A stretch of DNA of 64,000 nt, from assembly GCF_000337495.1 (NCBI RefSeq), contig NZ_AOIS01000010.1, positions 13,270-77,269 on the forward strand, written 5' to 3'. Within the stretch, counting starts at the first letter, position 1; each line of letters opens with the position of its first letter. The translations under genes and the position numbers were made by a program. This stretch comes from Haloterrigena salina JCM 13891. Lineage in GTDB: Archaea; Halobacteriota; Halobacteria; Halobacteriales; Natrialbaceae. Shown in pieces: positions 7,608 through 16,247 of this stretch. The notes under the pieces were generated by a model. It was not told the DNA's origin. It made no database searches and worked only from the letters and a program-made list of their open reading frames with translations.

Positions 7608-8507
7608 TTAATCGTCTCCCGCTTGCGTTTCCGTTTCGTTCGCGTCGCTCGATCCTCGGTTCGCCCAGTCGCCGTAGAGGAAGGATCGCTCGTAGCCCGC
7701 GCCGGTCACGGCGTCGCCGATGACAACCAGCGCCGAGGCGCGGTAGCCGGCCTCCTCGACCTTGTCCGCGATCGATCCGATATCGCCGACGATCACGTCC
7801 TCGTCCGGCCACGAGGCGTGGTAGATTACCGCGACCGGTGTCTCGGGATCGTGATCGTCCTCGAGCAGTCGGTCCATCGTGTCCCGAACCGCGTGGGTCC
7901 CGAGGTATATGCAGGTCGTCACGTCGCCCATCTCCACGAAGTCGGAGATGTGGTCCTCCTCCGCCGTGAGCGTCTTGCCCTGCGGCCGGGTGAACGCGAC
8001 GTGATTCGAGACCTCGTTGAGCGTCAACTGGGTCCGCAGCGTCGCGCTGGCCGCGAAGGCCGACGTGACGCCCGGCACGAAGTAGGTCGGGACGCCCTCG
8101 TGTTCCAGCGCGTCCATCTGCTCCAGGGCGGCGCCGTAGATCGCCGGATCGCCGCTGTGGAGCCGCACGACGTTGTCGCCATCCTCGTAGGCGTCCCGCA
8201 TCAGCGGAATCAGCTCCTCGAGGTCCTTGCCGACCGAATTCACCAGCTCCGCGTGGCCGCAGTACTCGTCGAGGAGCTCGCTGTTGACCAGCGAGCCCGC
8301 GTGGACCACGAGGTCGGCGTCCTCGAGCAGTTCCTTGCCCGCGACGGTCAGTAGGCGCGGGTTGCCGGGGCCGGCACCGACGAAGGGGATCCCCTCCTGC
8401 TCGTCGCCGGCGCTGTGCTCGAAGATCCGGTCGTCGAGTTCTTCGCGGCGGCGTTTGCTTTGGGAGTCGATCGCGTCCTGCGGGTCGTTCGGTGTGTCTT
8501 CAGTCAT
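7608..8507 (-). CDS. cbiF: Cobalt-precorrin-4 C11-methyltransferase CbiF
   Basis: 299 residues. SAM-dependent tetrapyrrole methylase with FVGAGPGNPRLLTVAG after a 40-residue charged N-terminus, LHSGDPAIYGALEQMD-like SAM loop (LHSGDPAIYGAA), PGVTSAFAASA and RPQGKTLTAEE, the set expected for CbiF/CobM. The C-terminus (after residue ~275) is a short acidic tail. It overlaps cbiL by 4 bp, so it is translationally coupled. Confidence 0.93.
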   Translation of the reverse strand: MTEDTPNDPQDAIDSQSKRRREELDDRIFEHSAGDEQEGIPFVGAGPGNPRLLTVAGKELLEDADLVVHAGSLVNSELLDEYCGHAELVNSVGKDLEELIPLMRDAYEDGDNVVRLHSGDPAIYGAALEQMDALEHEGVPTYFVPGVTSAFAASATLRTQLTLNEVSNHVAFTRPQGKTLTAEEDHISDFVEMGDVTTCIYLGTHAVRDTMDRLLEDDHDPETPVAVIYHASWPDEDVIVGDIGSIADKVEEAGYRASALVVIGDAVTGAGYERSFLYGDWANRGSSDANETETQAGDD

Positions 8508-9319
8508 CGATGGCCTCCACAGTCGCCGCCCTCACAGCCCTCGGCGTGCTCGAGGGCGGCGACTTCCCCGCCGTCCGCGACGGGTTCGCCGCTCGAGTCG
8601 GGGTCGTTCGCGGTCGCGTCGTCCGCGTCGTCCTCCTCGAGGAACGCCGCCGTCGCCTGCTCGACCTCGAGGTCTTCCCTCTCGGCGTAGGCGAGCGTAT
8701 AGTAGTCGCGCTCGTCGAGCTCCTCGGGGTCGTCGGTGACGATCGTCTCGCCCTGTTCCATGAACAGCCGACGGCCGTAGGTCACGTCGTAACCGGCCTC
8801 GACGAGTCCCTCGTGGGTCGCCGGCGCGTCGGTGACCTTGAACAGGATCATCCGATCCGGGCCCGTCGGGCTCGCGCCGGACGCGGCCTCGCGCAGCGAG
8901 AGCCCGGCACCGGCCTCGATCTCGACGCCCATCGCGGTCGCGAACGCGGTCACGGCGCTGACGCCGGGGACGATCTCGAGGTCGACGTCGGGGTGGAAGG
9001 CGTCGATCGTCCGGCGCAGGTGTCCGAACGTCGAGTAGACGTTCGGATCGCCCAGCGTGACGAAGGCGACGTCGCCGTCGCGTGCGTTCGGCGCGATCTC
9101 CGCAGCGGCGTCCTTCCAGGCCGCACGGAGCTTCTCCTCGTCTTTCGTCATCGGGAAGTCGAGATCCCCGATCTTCGACTCGTCGACGTGCTCGAGGGCG
9201 ACGGTCCGAGACAAGCGGCCCGGCGAGTAGACCACGTCAGCGTTCTCGAGAATTTCCTTCCCGCGGACCGTGACGAGGTCGGCCTCGCCGGGGCCGAGCC
9301 CGACGCCGTACAGCGTCAT
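8504..9319 (-). CDS. cbiL: Cobalt-factor II C20-methyltransferase CbiL
   Basis: 271 residues, starting directly with the methylase motif YGVGLGPGEADLVTVRG. VTLGDPNVYSTFGHL is the SAM-binding loop and VPGVSAVTAFATAMG follows, as expected of CbiL/CobI. The C-terminal ~35 residues are acidic and end in a Cys/His cluster (HAEGCEGGDCGGHR) that could bind metal. Overlaps cbiT by 4 bp. Confidence 0.93.
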   Translation of the reverse strand: MTLYGVGLGPGEADLVTVRGKEILENADVVYSPGRLSRTVALEHVDESKIGDLDFPMTKDEEKLRAAWKDAAAEIAPNARDGDVAFVTLGDPNVYSTFGHLRRTIDAFHPDVDLEIVPGVSAVTAFATAMGVEIEAGAGLSLREAASGASPTGPDRMILFKVTDAPATHEGLVEAGYDVTYGRRLFMEQGETIVTDDPEELDERDYYTLAYAEREDLEVEQATAAFLEEDDADDATANDPDSSGEPVADGGEVAALEHAEGCEGGDCGGHR

Positions 9320-10023
9320 TGTCGGCTCCCCCCGCTTTTCGAATCGCCCGCGGTGATTCGACCTACGTCGGAGCGACGCTCCGACGAGGATCGCCTCGTT
9401 TCACTCGGCTCACCACCGTCTGCAGCGACTTTCTTCCCGCCATCGTCGTCTGCGTCTTCGTCGGCCGTCGCGCTCCCGACCAGCATGTAGACCGGATTAT
9501 CCGAGTTGAAACTCGTCGCGCCGGCGAGTTCGTAGCCGTTGCTCACCTGGAACTGGACGACCTCCTCGAGGATATCGCGCTCGCGGAACGCCTCGGTCGC
9601 TTTCCCGGCGACCTCGAGTCGCGAAACGTTCATCACGATGCGGTCGACACCGGTCTCGACGGCGTGGTCGAGGACGGCCTCGAAGTTGCGGCTCCCGCCC
9701 AGGAAGAGCGCGTCGGCGTCGTCGGGCAGCCCCTCGGGGGCTTCCGCGTTGCGCAGTTCGACGTCGGCGCGGACCGACTCCTCGTTCGCGGCGAGGTTCT
9801 TCTCGGTCGTCTCGAGCCGTTCGGCCTTCCGCTCGAGGGCGGTCACTCGCCCGGCCCGCTGTGCGGCTTCGATGGTGACGGCCCCCGTACAGGAGCCGAC
9901 CTCCGCGAAGTGGTCGTCCGCCTCGAGCACGAGCTTCGAGGCGACGACGGCGCGGACCTCGGACTTCGTCGGTCCGGCCTTCGCGTCGTGTGGAAGCGCG
10001 ATGGGTGGCATCACCCGTGGCAA
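9316..10023 (-). CDS. cbiT: Cobalt-precorrin-6B C15-methyltransferase/decarboxylase CbiT, first gene of operon
   Basis: 235 residues from a TTG start. Class I methyltransferase fold: PHDAKAGPTKSEVRAVV, AEVGSCTGAVTIEAA (SAM-binding glycine motif), ALFLGGSRNFEAVLD and VMNVSRLE are the CbiT signature. CbiE, fused to CbiT in CobL of aerobic bacteria, is separate here (17.8 kb). A strong GGGGAGG (10030-10036) lies 6 nt before the TTG at 10023, but 18 nt before the first ATG at 10011, so TTG is favoured. After residue ~190 there is a low-complexity acidic/Ser-Arg tail. Confidence 0.9.
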   Translation of the reverse strand: MPRVMPPIALPHDAKAGPTKSEVRAVVASKLVLEADDHFAEVGSCTGAVTIEAAQRAGRVTALERKAERLETTEKNLAANEESVRADVELRNAEAPEGLPDDADALFLGGSRNFEAVLDHAVETGVDRIVMNVSRLEVAGKATEAFRERDILEEVVQFQVSNGYELAGATSFNSDNPVYMLVGSATADEDADDDGGKKVAADGGEPSETRRSSSERRSDVGRITAGDSKSGGSRQ

Positions 10024-10029
10024 CAGCAG

Positions 10030-10036
10030 CCTCCCC
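10030..10036 (-). promoter_or_regulatory. Ribosome binding site that selects the cbiT TTG start
   Basis: GGGGAGG on the minus strand, complementary to the 16S anti-Shine-Dalgarno, 6 nt upstream of TTG 10023. The alternative GTG (10014) and ATG (10011) are 15-18 nt away. Confidence 0.55.
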
Positions 10037-10049
10037 TAAAACAATTTTG

Positions 10050-10085
10050 TTTGGTATAGGGCAAGTTCGCTTGCTTAGTTGCAGT
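10050..10085. promoter_or_regulatory. Possible weak operator copies upstream of the cbiT operon
   Basis: Two degenerate inverted repeats with the N6 spacing of the cbiA/cobN palindrome: TTTGG-TATAGG-GCAAG (10050-10065) and CTTGC-TTAGTT-GCAGT (10070-10085). The inner arms also form GCAAG-TTCG-CTTGC (10061-10074), a 5-bp stem with a TTCG loop. A TATA-like TATACC on the minus strand lies in the same stretch. The match to the better palindromes is only partial. Confidence 0.3.
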
Positions 10086-10204
10086 TGGAGTAGTTCAAGA
10101 GGGGTTGTGCTACGGAGCGAGACGATCGACTCGAGCGCGTCGAACCGTGCCAAAAAGTGTCGCCTCGAGGTCGGGTCGAGGAGCGATACGCGATGAGCGC
10201 CGCG

Positions 10205-10987
10205 TCACCACTCCATGCCGCCGTTGATACCGAGGACCTGTCCGGTCATGTACTCCGCCTGATCGCTGGCGAGGAATCGAATCATGCCGACGATGTCCTC
10301 GGTCGTGGCGAAGCGATTCAGCGGGATGTCCTCGCGGATCTTCTCTTGGACGCGCTCGGGGACCTTCTCGAGCATGTCCGTCCGAGTGAAGCCGGGCGCG
10401 ACGCAGTTGGCCGTCGAGCCGTGGCCGGCCAACTCGAGGGCGAGCGTCCGGGTGAAGGCGAAGAGGCCGCCCTTCGAGGTCGCGTAGTTGGCCTGGCCGT
10501 AGTTGCCCTGCTGGCCGACGACGCTCGAGATATTGATGAGCCGTCCGTGTTCGGACGCCTTGATGTCCTCGTAGAACGCCTTCGTACAGTTGAACGTCCC
10601 GTTCAGGTTGACGTCGATGACGGTCTGCCAGTCCTCGTGGGTCATGTCCTCGAACTTCCGATCGATCGTGATCCCCGCGTTGTTGACGAGGACGTCGATC
10701 TCGCCGAGTTCCTCGCGTACCTCCGCGGCCATTCGCTCGACCTGCGTCGGGTCGGAGATGTCGGCTTGCACCGGGACGGCTGTCTCGCCGTTGGCTTCGA
10801 TCGTCTCCGCGACCTCGAGGGCGCGGTCCTCGGCCGAGCGATAGTTGACGGCCACGTCGGCGCCGGCGCGGGCGAGTTCGAACGCGATATCGCGGCCGAT
10901 CCCGCGGGACGATCCGGTGACGAGACAGGTGCGATCGGTCAGCGGCCTTCGCTCCAGCGGCTCGAGTCGGGAGACGGTTTCTGACAT
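10205..10987 (-). CDS. SDR-family 3-oxoacyl/acetoacetyl-CoA reductase (PhaB/FabG type)
   Basis: 260 residues of short-chain dehydrogenase: cofactor motif VTGSSRGIG (residues ~24-32), NNAG at ~99, catalytic ISS...Y-x3-K visible in [22 protein letters not shown], and a C-terminal [12 protein letters not shown]. The best fit is NADPH-dependent acetoacetyl-CoA reductase of PHA synthesis or FabG-like beta-ketoacyl reductase; haloarchaea lack classical fatty acid synthase, so a PHA or acyl-CoA role is more likely. It is alone on this strand segment; no phaE/phaC nearby. ATG at 10987 with TATA-like AAATAGTTAAC about 26-35 bp upstream. Confidence 0.88.
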   Translation of the reverse strand: MSETVSRLEPLERRPLTDRTCLVTGSSRGIGRDIAFELARAGADVAVNYRSAEDRALEVAETIEANGETAVPVQADISDPTQVERMAAEVREELGEIDVLVNNAGITIDRKFEDMTHEDWQTVIDVNLNGTFNCTKAFYEDIKASEHGRLINISSVVGQQGNYGQANYATSKGGLFAFTRTLALELAGHGSTANCVAPGFTRTDMLEKVPERVQEKIREDIPLNRFATTEDIVGMIRFLASDQAEYMTGQVLGINGGMEW

Positions 10988-11131
10988 ACGAACGACACTA
11001 CGCTCGCATTCGTGTTAACTATTTGACTGTATATCAGTAGCTGTGACTACCAGTCCGTGATTCCATTCCAATCCGAACGGACGGACTCGATGCGTTTCGA
11101 GACACTCGTTCACAGCAGTACAGCGCGGAAG

Positions 11132-11151
11132 CCCACCCCTTTAGGGGTGGG
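11132..11151. repeat. Left-end hairpin of the TnpB element
   Basis: Perfect inverted repeat CCCACCCC-TTTA-GGGGTGGG, as expected for the subterminal hairpins recognised by TnpA of the IS200/IS605 family. Confidence 0.75.
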
Positions 11152-11216
11152 AGGAAGCGCGTAAACTCTATGCCACAGCCCACCGATATCAGCAGGGCCG
11201 ACTCCCGAAATAATCG

Positions 11217-11232
11217 TCGTATATATAAATAA
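11217..11232 (+). promoter_or_regulatory. TATA box of tnpB
   Basis: GTCGTATATATAAATA-like AT-rich box centred about 28 bp upstream of the tnpB ATG (11255), which fits a leaderless transcript. Confidence 0.6.
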
Positions 11233-11254
11233 CCAGTCTCAATGTGGTTCTGTC

Positions 11255-12481
<1,227 letters not shown>

Positions 12482-12484
12482 GCC

Positions 12485-12500
12485 CACGGCTTTAGCCGTG
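12485..12500. ncRNA. Right-end hairpin, likely 3' end of TnpB guide RNA (reRNA)
   Basis: CACGGCT-TT-AGCCGTG inverted repeat 4 bp after the tnpB stop. In IS200/IS605 elements the right-end structured region forms the scaffold of the reRNA, and the bases just outside the element are the guide. Here the guide would be read into the glycosyltransferase gene from about 12501 on. RNA expression is inferred. Confidence 0.45.
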
Positions 12501-13427
12501 AGTAGATGACTCCGTCTCGACCGAGACGTCGAACTTGCCGCGCCACCGGTAGCGTCGCCCGCCCCAGACGAACGTTCGTCGGACGAGGCCGTACGCGAGC
12601 AGCGGAATCGCCGCCAGCGCGACCGGATACGCCGCGAGGAACGTCCATCGACGAACGCCGAACGCGGCGTAGACGACGGCCATCGCGGCCGTCAGTAGCA
12701 CCAGCGCGGGGAGCGGAAACAGCACGCACCCGGCGGTGAGCGCCGATCCCAGGACGAACTGGCCGGCGGTCGCGACCGGATCGTGGTACCGGACGATTTT
12801 CGCGAACCGAACCTGATTCTCGAGCGTCTCGCGGACCGAGCCACCGATCTCGACGCGGCGCGTCCGCCCGACGCTCGTGATATCGGCGTACTCCATGAGG
12901 AGGCCGTCGTCGCTCACCGTCCGCCGGAGTTCCGAGAGGAACGCCTCTTCGTCGATGTCGTCGCGTTCGAAGACGAGCGACCCGCCCCAGGGAACGCCCC
13001 CTCGAGAGACGGCGAGCGTTCCGCTGAGAACGTGGGTCGGCTCGAGGAGTCGGGCGAGCGGATCCCGGCCGACGAAGACCGGGACTTCCGTGGTCGGTCC
13101 GTACCGTTCGTAGTCGCGGCGCAGTCCGTCCAGCCAGTCGGGCGGATGGTGATAGTCGTCGTCGGACCAGACGAGGCGATCACACTCGGCCGCGTCCATT
13201 CCGGCCGCGATCGCGTTCGCCTTCCCGGAACAGCCCTCGGGTTCGCCCGCGACCACCAGCCTAACGTCGTCCGGGCGGTCGTCGATTCGCTCGGCGACCG
13301 ACTCGACCGCCCTGTCACAGACCACGAGGAGTTCGTCCCCCGGACGCAGTTGCGCGGCGATCTCTTCGCAGGCGTCGTTCCACCCCGTCGTGGGTAGAAT
13401 GACGCTGATCGGCGTTGGCTCTACCAT
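12492..13427 (-). CDS. Family 2 glycosyltransferase, C-terminus cut by IS element
   Basis: 311 residues. GT2 catalytic domain at the N-terminus: ISVILPTTGWND, nucleotide-binding and DxD-type VWSDDDYHHPPDW, then EADITS-like/VGRTRR region. Two to three membrane helices follow (about residues 225-290). The ATG at 13427 is favoured because a TATA box (ATTTAATTATAAGG, 13446-13459) puts the transcript start at the ATG. The last residues STHG and the TAA stop (12492-12494) come from the right-end hairpin of the TnpB element, so the native C-terminus is missing. Whether function survives is unknown since the loss may be only a cytoplasmic tail. Confidence 0.85.
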   Translation of the reverse strand: MVEPTPISVILPTTGWNDACEEIAAQLRPGDELLVVCDRAVESVAERIDDRPDDVRLVVAGEPEGCSGKANAIAAGMDAAECDRLVWSDDDYHHPPDWLDGLRRDYERYGPTTEVPVFVGRDPLARLLEPTHVLSGTLAVSRGGVPWGGSLVFERDDIDEEAFLSELRRTVSDDGLLMEYADITSVGRTRRVEIGGSVRETLENQVRFAKIVRYHDPVATAGQFVLGSALTAGCVLFPLPALVLLTAAMAVVYAAFGVRRWTFLAAYPVALAAIPLLAYGLVRRTFVWGGRRYRWRGKFDVSVETESSTHG

Positions 13428-13445
13428 GCACTCCCTATCGACCAC

Positions 13446-13459
13446 CTTATAATTAAATG
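13446..13459 (-). promoter_or_regulatory. Promoter of the glycosyltransferase gene
   Basis: AT-rich TATA box ATTTAATTATAAGG on the minus strand, centred ~26 bp upstream of ATG 13427; fits a leaderless transcript. Confidence 0.55.
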
Positions 13460-13548
13460 ACAGGTGATCGGAGCGGAGTCAGCTATCAACTCACGATTAG
13501 CGGCACGTCGGTCGAGACTATCGAATCGGTCGAACGCGATCGCCGCGA

Positions 13549-14859
13549 TCAGCGACTGCTCTCCTCGAGGAACCGATCGAACGCACCGCTCTCGGCGTGG
13601 ACGTGGACGTACGTCCCCAGCGAGTCGTACTCCGTGAGACCGTCGTGGTCGCCGTCGATGCCGTCGCCCCGCACGGTCTCGAAGGCGAAGCGGGCGTCGT
13701 TGTCGACGTCGGCGCTCGAGTAGTGAAACTCGTGGCCACGGATCGTCTGGCCGGCGCCGGCAGTGAGCGTCCCCTCGAGGGCCTCGAGTTCGACGTGATC
13801 GAGCGCCTGATAGCGGTCGTGCATGGTGACGTCCGCTGGGAGAATGCCGGCCATCTCGTGGGTATCGCCCGCCGCCGTGGTCAGTGTTTGGCTCATGGCC
13901 ATCAGACCACCGCACTCGCCGAGAACGGGGAGTCCCTCGCTCGCGAGTCGAGCGAGTTCGTCGAGCGTATCGCTCGACTCGAGTTCCGCGCCGTGGAGTT
14001 CGGGGTAACCGCCGGGGAGGTAGACGCCGTCGCAGTCGGGGACGGGATCGCCCGCGACGGGCGAGAACGTGACCAGTTCGGCGCGCTCGCGGAACCGCTC
14101 GATCGTCGCCGGATACCGGAAACAGAAGGCGGCGTCGCTGGCGACGGCGACCGTGGCGTCGACGGGTTCGGCGGACTCGACGGGTTCGGCGGGCGCGGGC
14201 GGCGCCGTCGCGACCGCGGCCAGCCGTTCGGCCTCGAGCGATTCCGCGGCCTCCCGCAGCGCGTCTCTGGGGAGGGCGGCCTCCGCGCCCATCTCGAGGC
14301 CCAGGTGCCGGTCGGGAATCTCGAGGTCGTCGTTCGGCGGGATCCGCCCGAAGTACTCGAGGTCGTCGGGGAGGGCGTCACGGATGCCCTGCTCGTGACG
14401 GCCGCCGTGGGCCCGCTGGGCGACGACGCCGGCGACCTCGATATCGCGGCCGATCGCGTCGGCGTACTCCTTGAAGCCCAGCGCGGTCGCCGCGACGCTC
14501 TCCATGCCGGCCTTGGCGTCAGCGACGAGGACGACGGGGATGTCGAGCGCCTCGGCGACCATCGCCGTGCTCGAGCCGTCGCCGTCGTACAGTCCCATGA
14601 CGCCCTCGACGACGCAGACGTCGCCCTCGCCGCGCCGGTAGTTGCGCCGGAGGCCGTCCTCGCCGCAGAGCCACAGATCGAGCGTGCGGGAGGGCCGGCC
14701 CGCAATCGCCTCGTGGTGGCTCGGGTCGATGAAGTCCGGGCCCGCCTTGGCCGGCTGGACCGCGTAGCCGGCGTCCTCGAGGGCCTGCACGATCGACAGC
14801 GTCGCGACCGTCTTCCCGACGCCGGAGCTGACGCCGCCGAGGACGAATCCGTTCATCAT
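13549..14859 (-). CDS. cbiA: Cobyrinate a,c-diamide synthase CbiA
   Basis: 436 residues (CobB in the aerobic naming). ATP-binding domain: GGVSSGVGKTVATLSIV (P-loop), KAGPDFIDPSHHEA, EGVMGLYDG. Glutamine amidotransferase domain in the C-terminal half: YLPGGYPELH, GECGGLMAMSQ with the catalytic Cys, and a His-containing end YVHVH. It amidates the a and c acetate groups of cobyrinate. Two successive ATGs (14859, 14856) are possible starts. The gene is separated from other cob genes by the glycosyltransferase/IS segment and has its own promoter region with a palindrome at 14863-14880. Confidence 0.94.
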   Translation of the reverse strand: MMNGFVLGGVSSGVGKTVATLSIVQALEDAGYAVQPAKAGPDFIDPSHHEAIAGRPSRTLDLWLCGEDGLRRNYRRGEGDVCVVEGVMGLYDGDGSSTAMVAEALDIPVVLVADAKAGMESVAATALGFKEYADAIGRDIEVAGVVAQRAHGGRHEQGIRDALPDDLEYFGRIPPNDDLEIPDRHLGLEMGAEAALPRDALREAAESLEAERLAAVATAPPAPAEPVESAEPVDATVAVASDAAFCFRYPATIERFRERAELVTFSPVAGDPVPDCDGVYLPGGYPELHGAELESSDTLDELARLASEGLPVLGECGGLMAMSQTLTTAAGDTHEMAGILPADVTMHDRYQALDHVELEALEGTLTAGAGQTIRGHEFHYSSADVDNDARFAFETVRGDGIDGDHDGLTEYDSLGTYVHVHAESGAFDRFLEESSR

Positions 14860-14862
14860 TGT

Positions 14863-14880
14863 AGTTGCGTTCGCACAACT
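14863..14880. promoter_or_regulatory. Candidate cobalamin-gene operator upstream of cbiA
   Basis: AGTTGCGTTCGCACAACT, an inverted repeat with arms GTTGC/ACAAC and 6-bp centre GTTCGC, 3 bp upstream of the cbiA ATG. The same layout and centre pattern (RTTMGC) occur in the cobN/chlID promoter at 23318-23333. Confidence 0.5.
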
Positions 14881-15272
14881 GAACTTGAATCCGTCGGTGG
14901 CGGTGGTGTACAGTTTCTCGAGGGGACAGAGCGAGAAACGTAAGAAGGGATTCGGACGGGAGGAGGCGGCCTGCTATCGTGGCAACAGGGAGTTACCACG
15001 CCCTCCCCAACCGACTGCGGTCCTCGCTCCACAAGTCGCTGCGGTCCTCATCCCTCGCGCGCTTCAGTGACTGACCTCGCGTAGCTCACGGTTCCCTTCG
15101 GTCTCCGTTCGCTTTCCGAGGTTCTCACTTCGTTCGAACCTCGCCTCGCTCGGCCAGTCCCCAGCGCGCGCCACCGCGTAGAGCCTAATAGTGCGACACT
15201 CAATACTCTCGTCGCGATCCGAGGCGACCGAAACCGAATTGGGCGTCGTCCGCGTTCGAGAACTCGAGACCA
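14881..15272. other. Intergenic region, no gene seen
   Basis: About 390 bp between the cbiA promoter and the DUF1802 gene. It holds two related GCTGCGGTCCTC-like strings (near 15015 and 15042) but no convincing coding frame on either strand, and no tRNA-like structure that I can recognise. Confidence 0.5.
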
Positions 15273-15830
15273 ATGAGCGACGCGACGACGGCCGAGACGG
15301 TGCCGGCGCTGAAGGAGCGCGCCGGCGTCGTCAACGCCCTGCTCGACGGCGCCCAGACCGTCCTCGTCCGCCACCCGACGCTCGATCCGGGGACGATCGA
15401 CGACGAATTCGTGCTCTATCCGGCCTATAGCCATCAGGACCCCGCGCGGTACCAGTCGCGGTACGAGCACTACTACCATCGCTCGAGCGCGAAACCCGAG
15501 GCCGGCGTGCCGATCCGCGCCGTCGCCGACGTCCGCGAGGAATACCGCGTCTCGAGTGACGCCCTCGAGGCGCTGGCTCGCCACTACGTCTACACGCCGG
15601 ACGGCCTGCGCGACAAGTACGACCTGGAGGACGACCTGCGCGTGCTGTTGCTTCGCGTGTCGGCGCTCGTGTCACCGCGACTCGTCGAGGAACGAAGCAG
15701 CTACCGCGGCTGTCGCGCGTGGATCGACCTCGAGAACGACGTCGATGTCGATACCGAGGCCTCGCTCCCGGTGCTCGACGACGCGACCTTCGCCGAGCGG
15801 CGGGCCGCGGTTCGGGACGCCCTCGAGTGA
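15273..15830 (+). CDS. DUF1802 family protein
   Basis: 185 residues beginning MSDATTAETVPALKERAGVV. The signature ALKE...V..ALLDG.QTVLVRHPT and EFVLYPAYSHQDPARY matches DUF1802 (pattern E-F-x-LYPT-Y-x-HQ). These proteins are soluble and of unknown function. Isolated on the plus strand, with the next small gene 70 bp downstream. ATG at 15273. Confidence 0.8.
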   Translation: MSDATTAETVPALKERAGVVNALLDGAQTVLVRHPTLDPGTIDDEFVLYPAYSHQDPARYQSRYEHYYHRSSAKPEAGVPIRAVADVREEYRVSSDALEALARHYVYTPDGLRDKYDLEDDLRVLLLRVSALVSPRLVEERSSYRGCRAWIDLENDVDVDTEASLPVLDDATFAERRAAVRDALE

Positions 15831-15900
15831 CGGCCGGTGTTCGGTTCGACCCACCGACGAACTTAACCGCTCGAGTCGGCTACGACCGTCGGATCGAACT

Positions 15901-16074
15901 ATGAGTGGTGAACCTGGGAGCGACACCGAGATCGAGCACCACCTCCGGGAAGCGCTGCAGCACCTGAGCGCGGCCCGCGACGCCGACGAGCTCCGGAAGA
16001 CCAACGCCGTCGCGCTCGAGGAGGTCGAGAACACCGTCTCGACGGTGCTGCGGGAGTACGAACAGGACGAGTGA
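15901..16074 (+). CDS. Small acidic helical haloarchaeal protein
   Basis: 57 residues, starting MSGEPGSDTEIEHHLREAL. Predicted to be two amphipathic helices rich in Glu, Arg and Leu (heptad-like LREALQHLSAARD), so possibly a small dimer. Codon use is typical of neighbours. I do not recognise a named family. ATG is immediately preceded by GTCGGATCGAACT, without a clear Shine-Dalgarno. Confidence 0.6.
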   Translation: MSGEPGSDTEIEHHLREALQHLSAARDADELRKTNAVALEEVENTVSTVLREYEQDE

Positions 16075-16178
16075 GGCCGCCGATCGAGACGGGGACGTCC
16101 GTGGCCTCGCGCGGAGTCTCACAGACGGTGCCGGTTCTCGAAATAGTTATTTTGTCCGATGGGTGATTGCAAGCAACA

Positions 16179-16247
16179 ATGTCGTTCGAAAATCGTCGGA
16201 TCGGTTCGAACCGATCCGCAGGCCGGACCAGGGGTGGCCAGTCGTGA
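16179..16247 (+). CDS. Possible leader peptide ORF before the methyltransferase
   Basis: A 22-codon frame starting MSFENRRIGSN and ending in a TGA that overlaps the methyltransferase GTG start (GTGA, 16244-16247). A perfect 22-bp palindrome lies within it. A TATA-like AAATAGTTATTTT (16141-16153) precedes it by about 30 bp, which fits transcription starting just before this ATG. It may be translated and coupled, or be a chance frame. Confidence 0.3.
   Translation: MSFENRRIGSNRSAGRTRGGQS
16197..16218. promoter_or_regulatory. Perfect 22-bp palindrome in methyltransferase leader
   Basis: CGGATCGGTTC followed directly by its exact reverse complement. It lies between the probable transcription start and the GTG at 16244. 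It could be a protein operator or, as RNA, a long hairpin in the leader. Confidence 0.6.

Noticed and set aside
10011-10204. Cobalamin riboswitch upstream of the cbi operon
   Set aside because: No B12-box-like conserved core is visible, and such riboswitches are not expected in archaea; only short inverted repeats are seen.
10988-11125. Remaining C-terminal part of the glycosyltransferase on the far side of the TnpB element
   Set aside because: A frame reading PRCTAVNECLETHRV is open for about 37 codons, but it is not membrane- or GT-like, and continuity cannot be shown.
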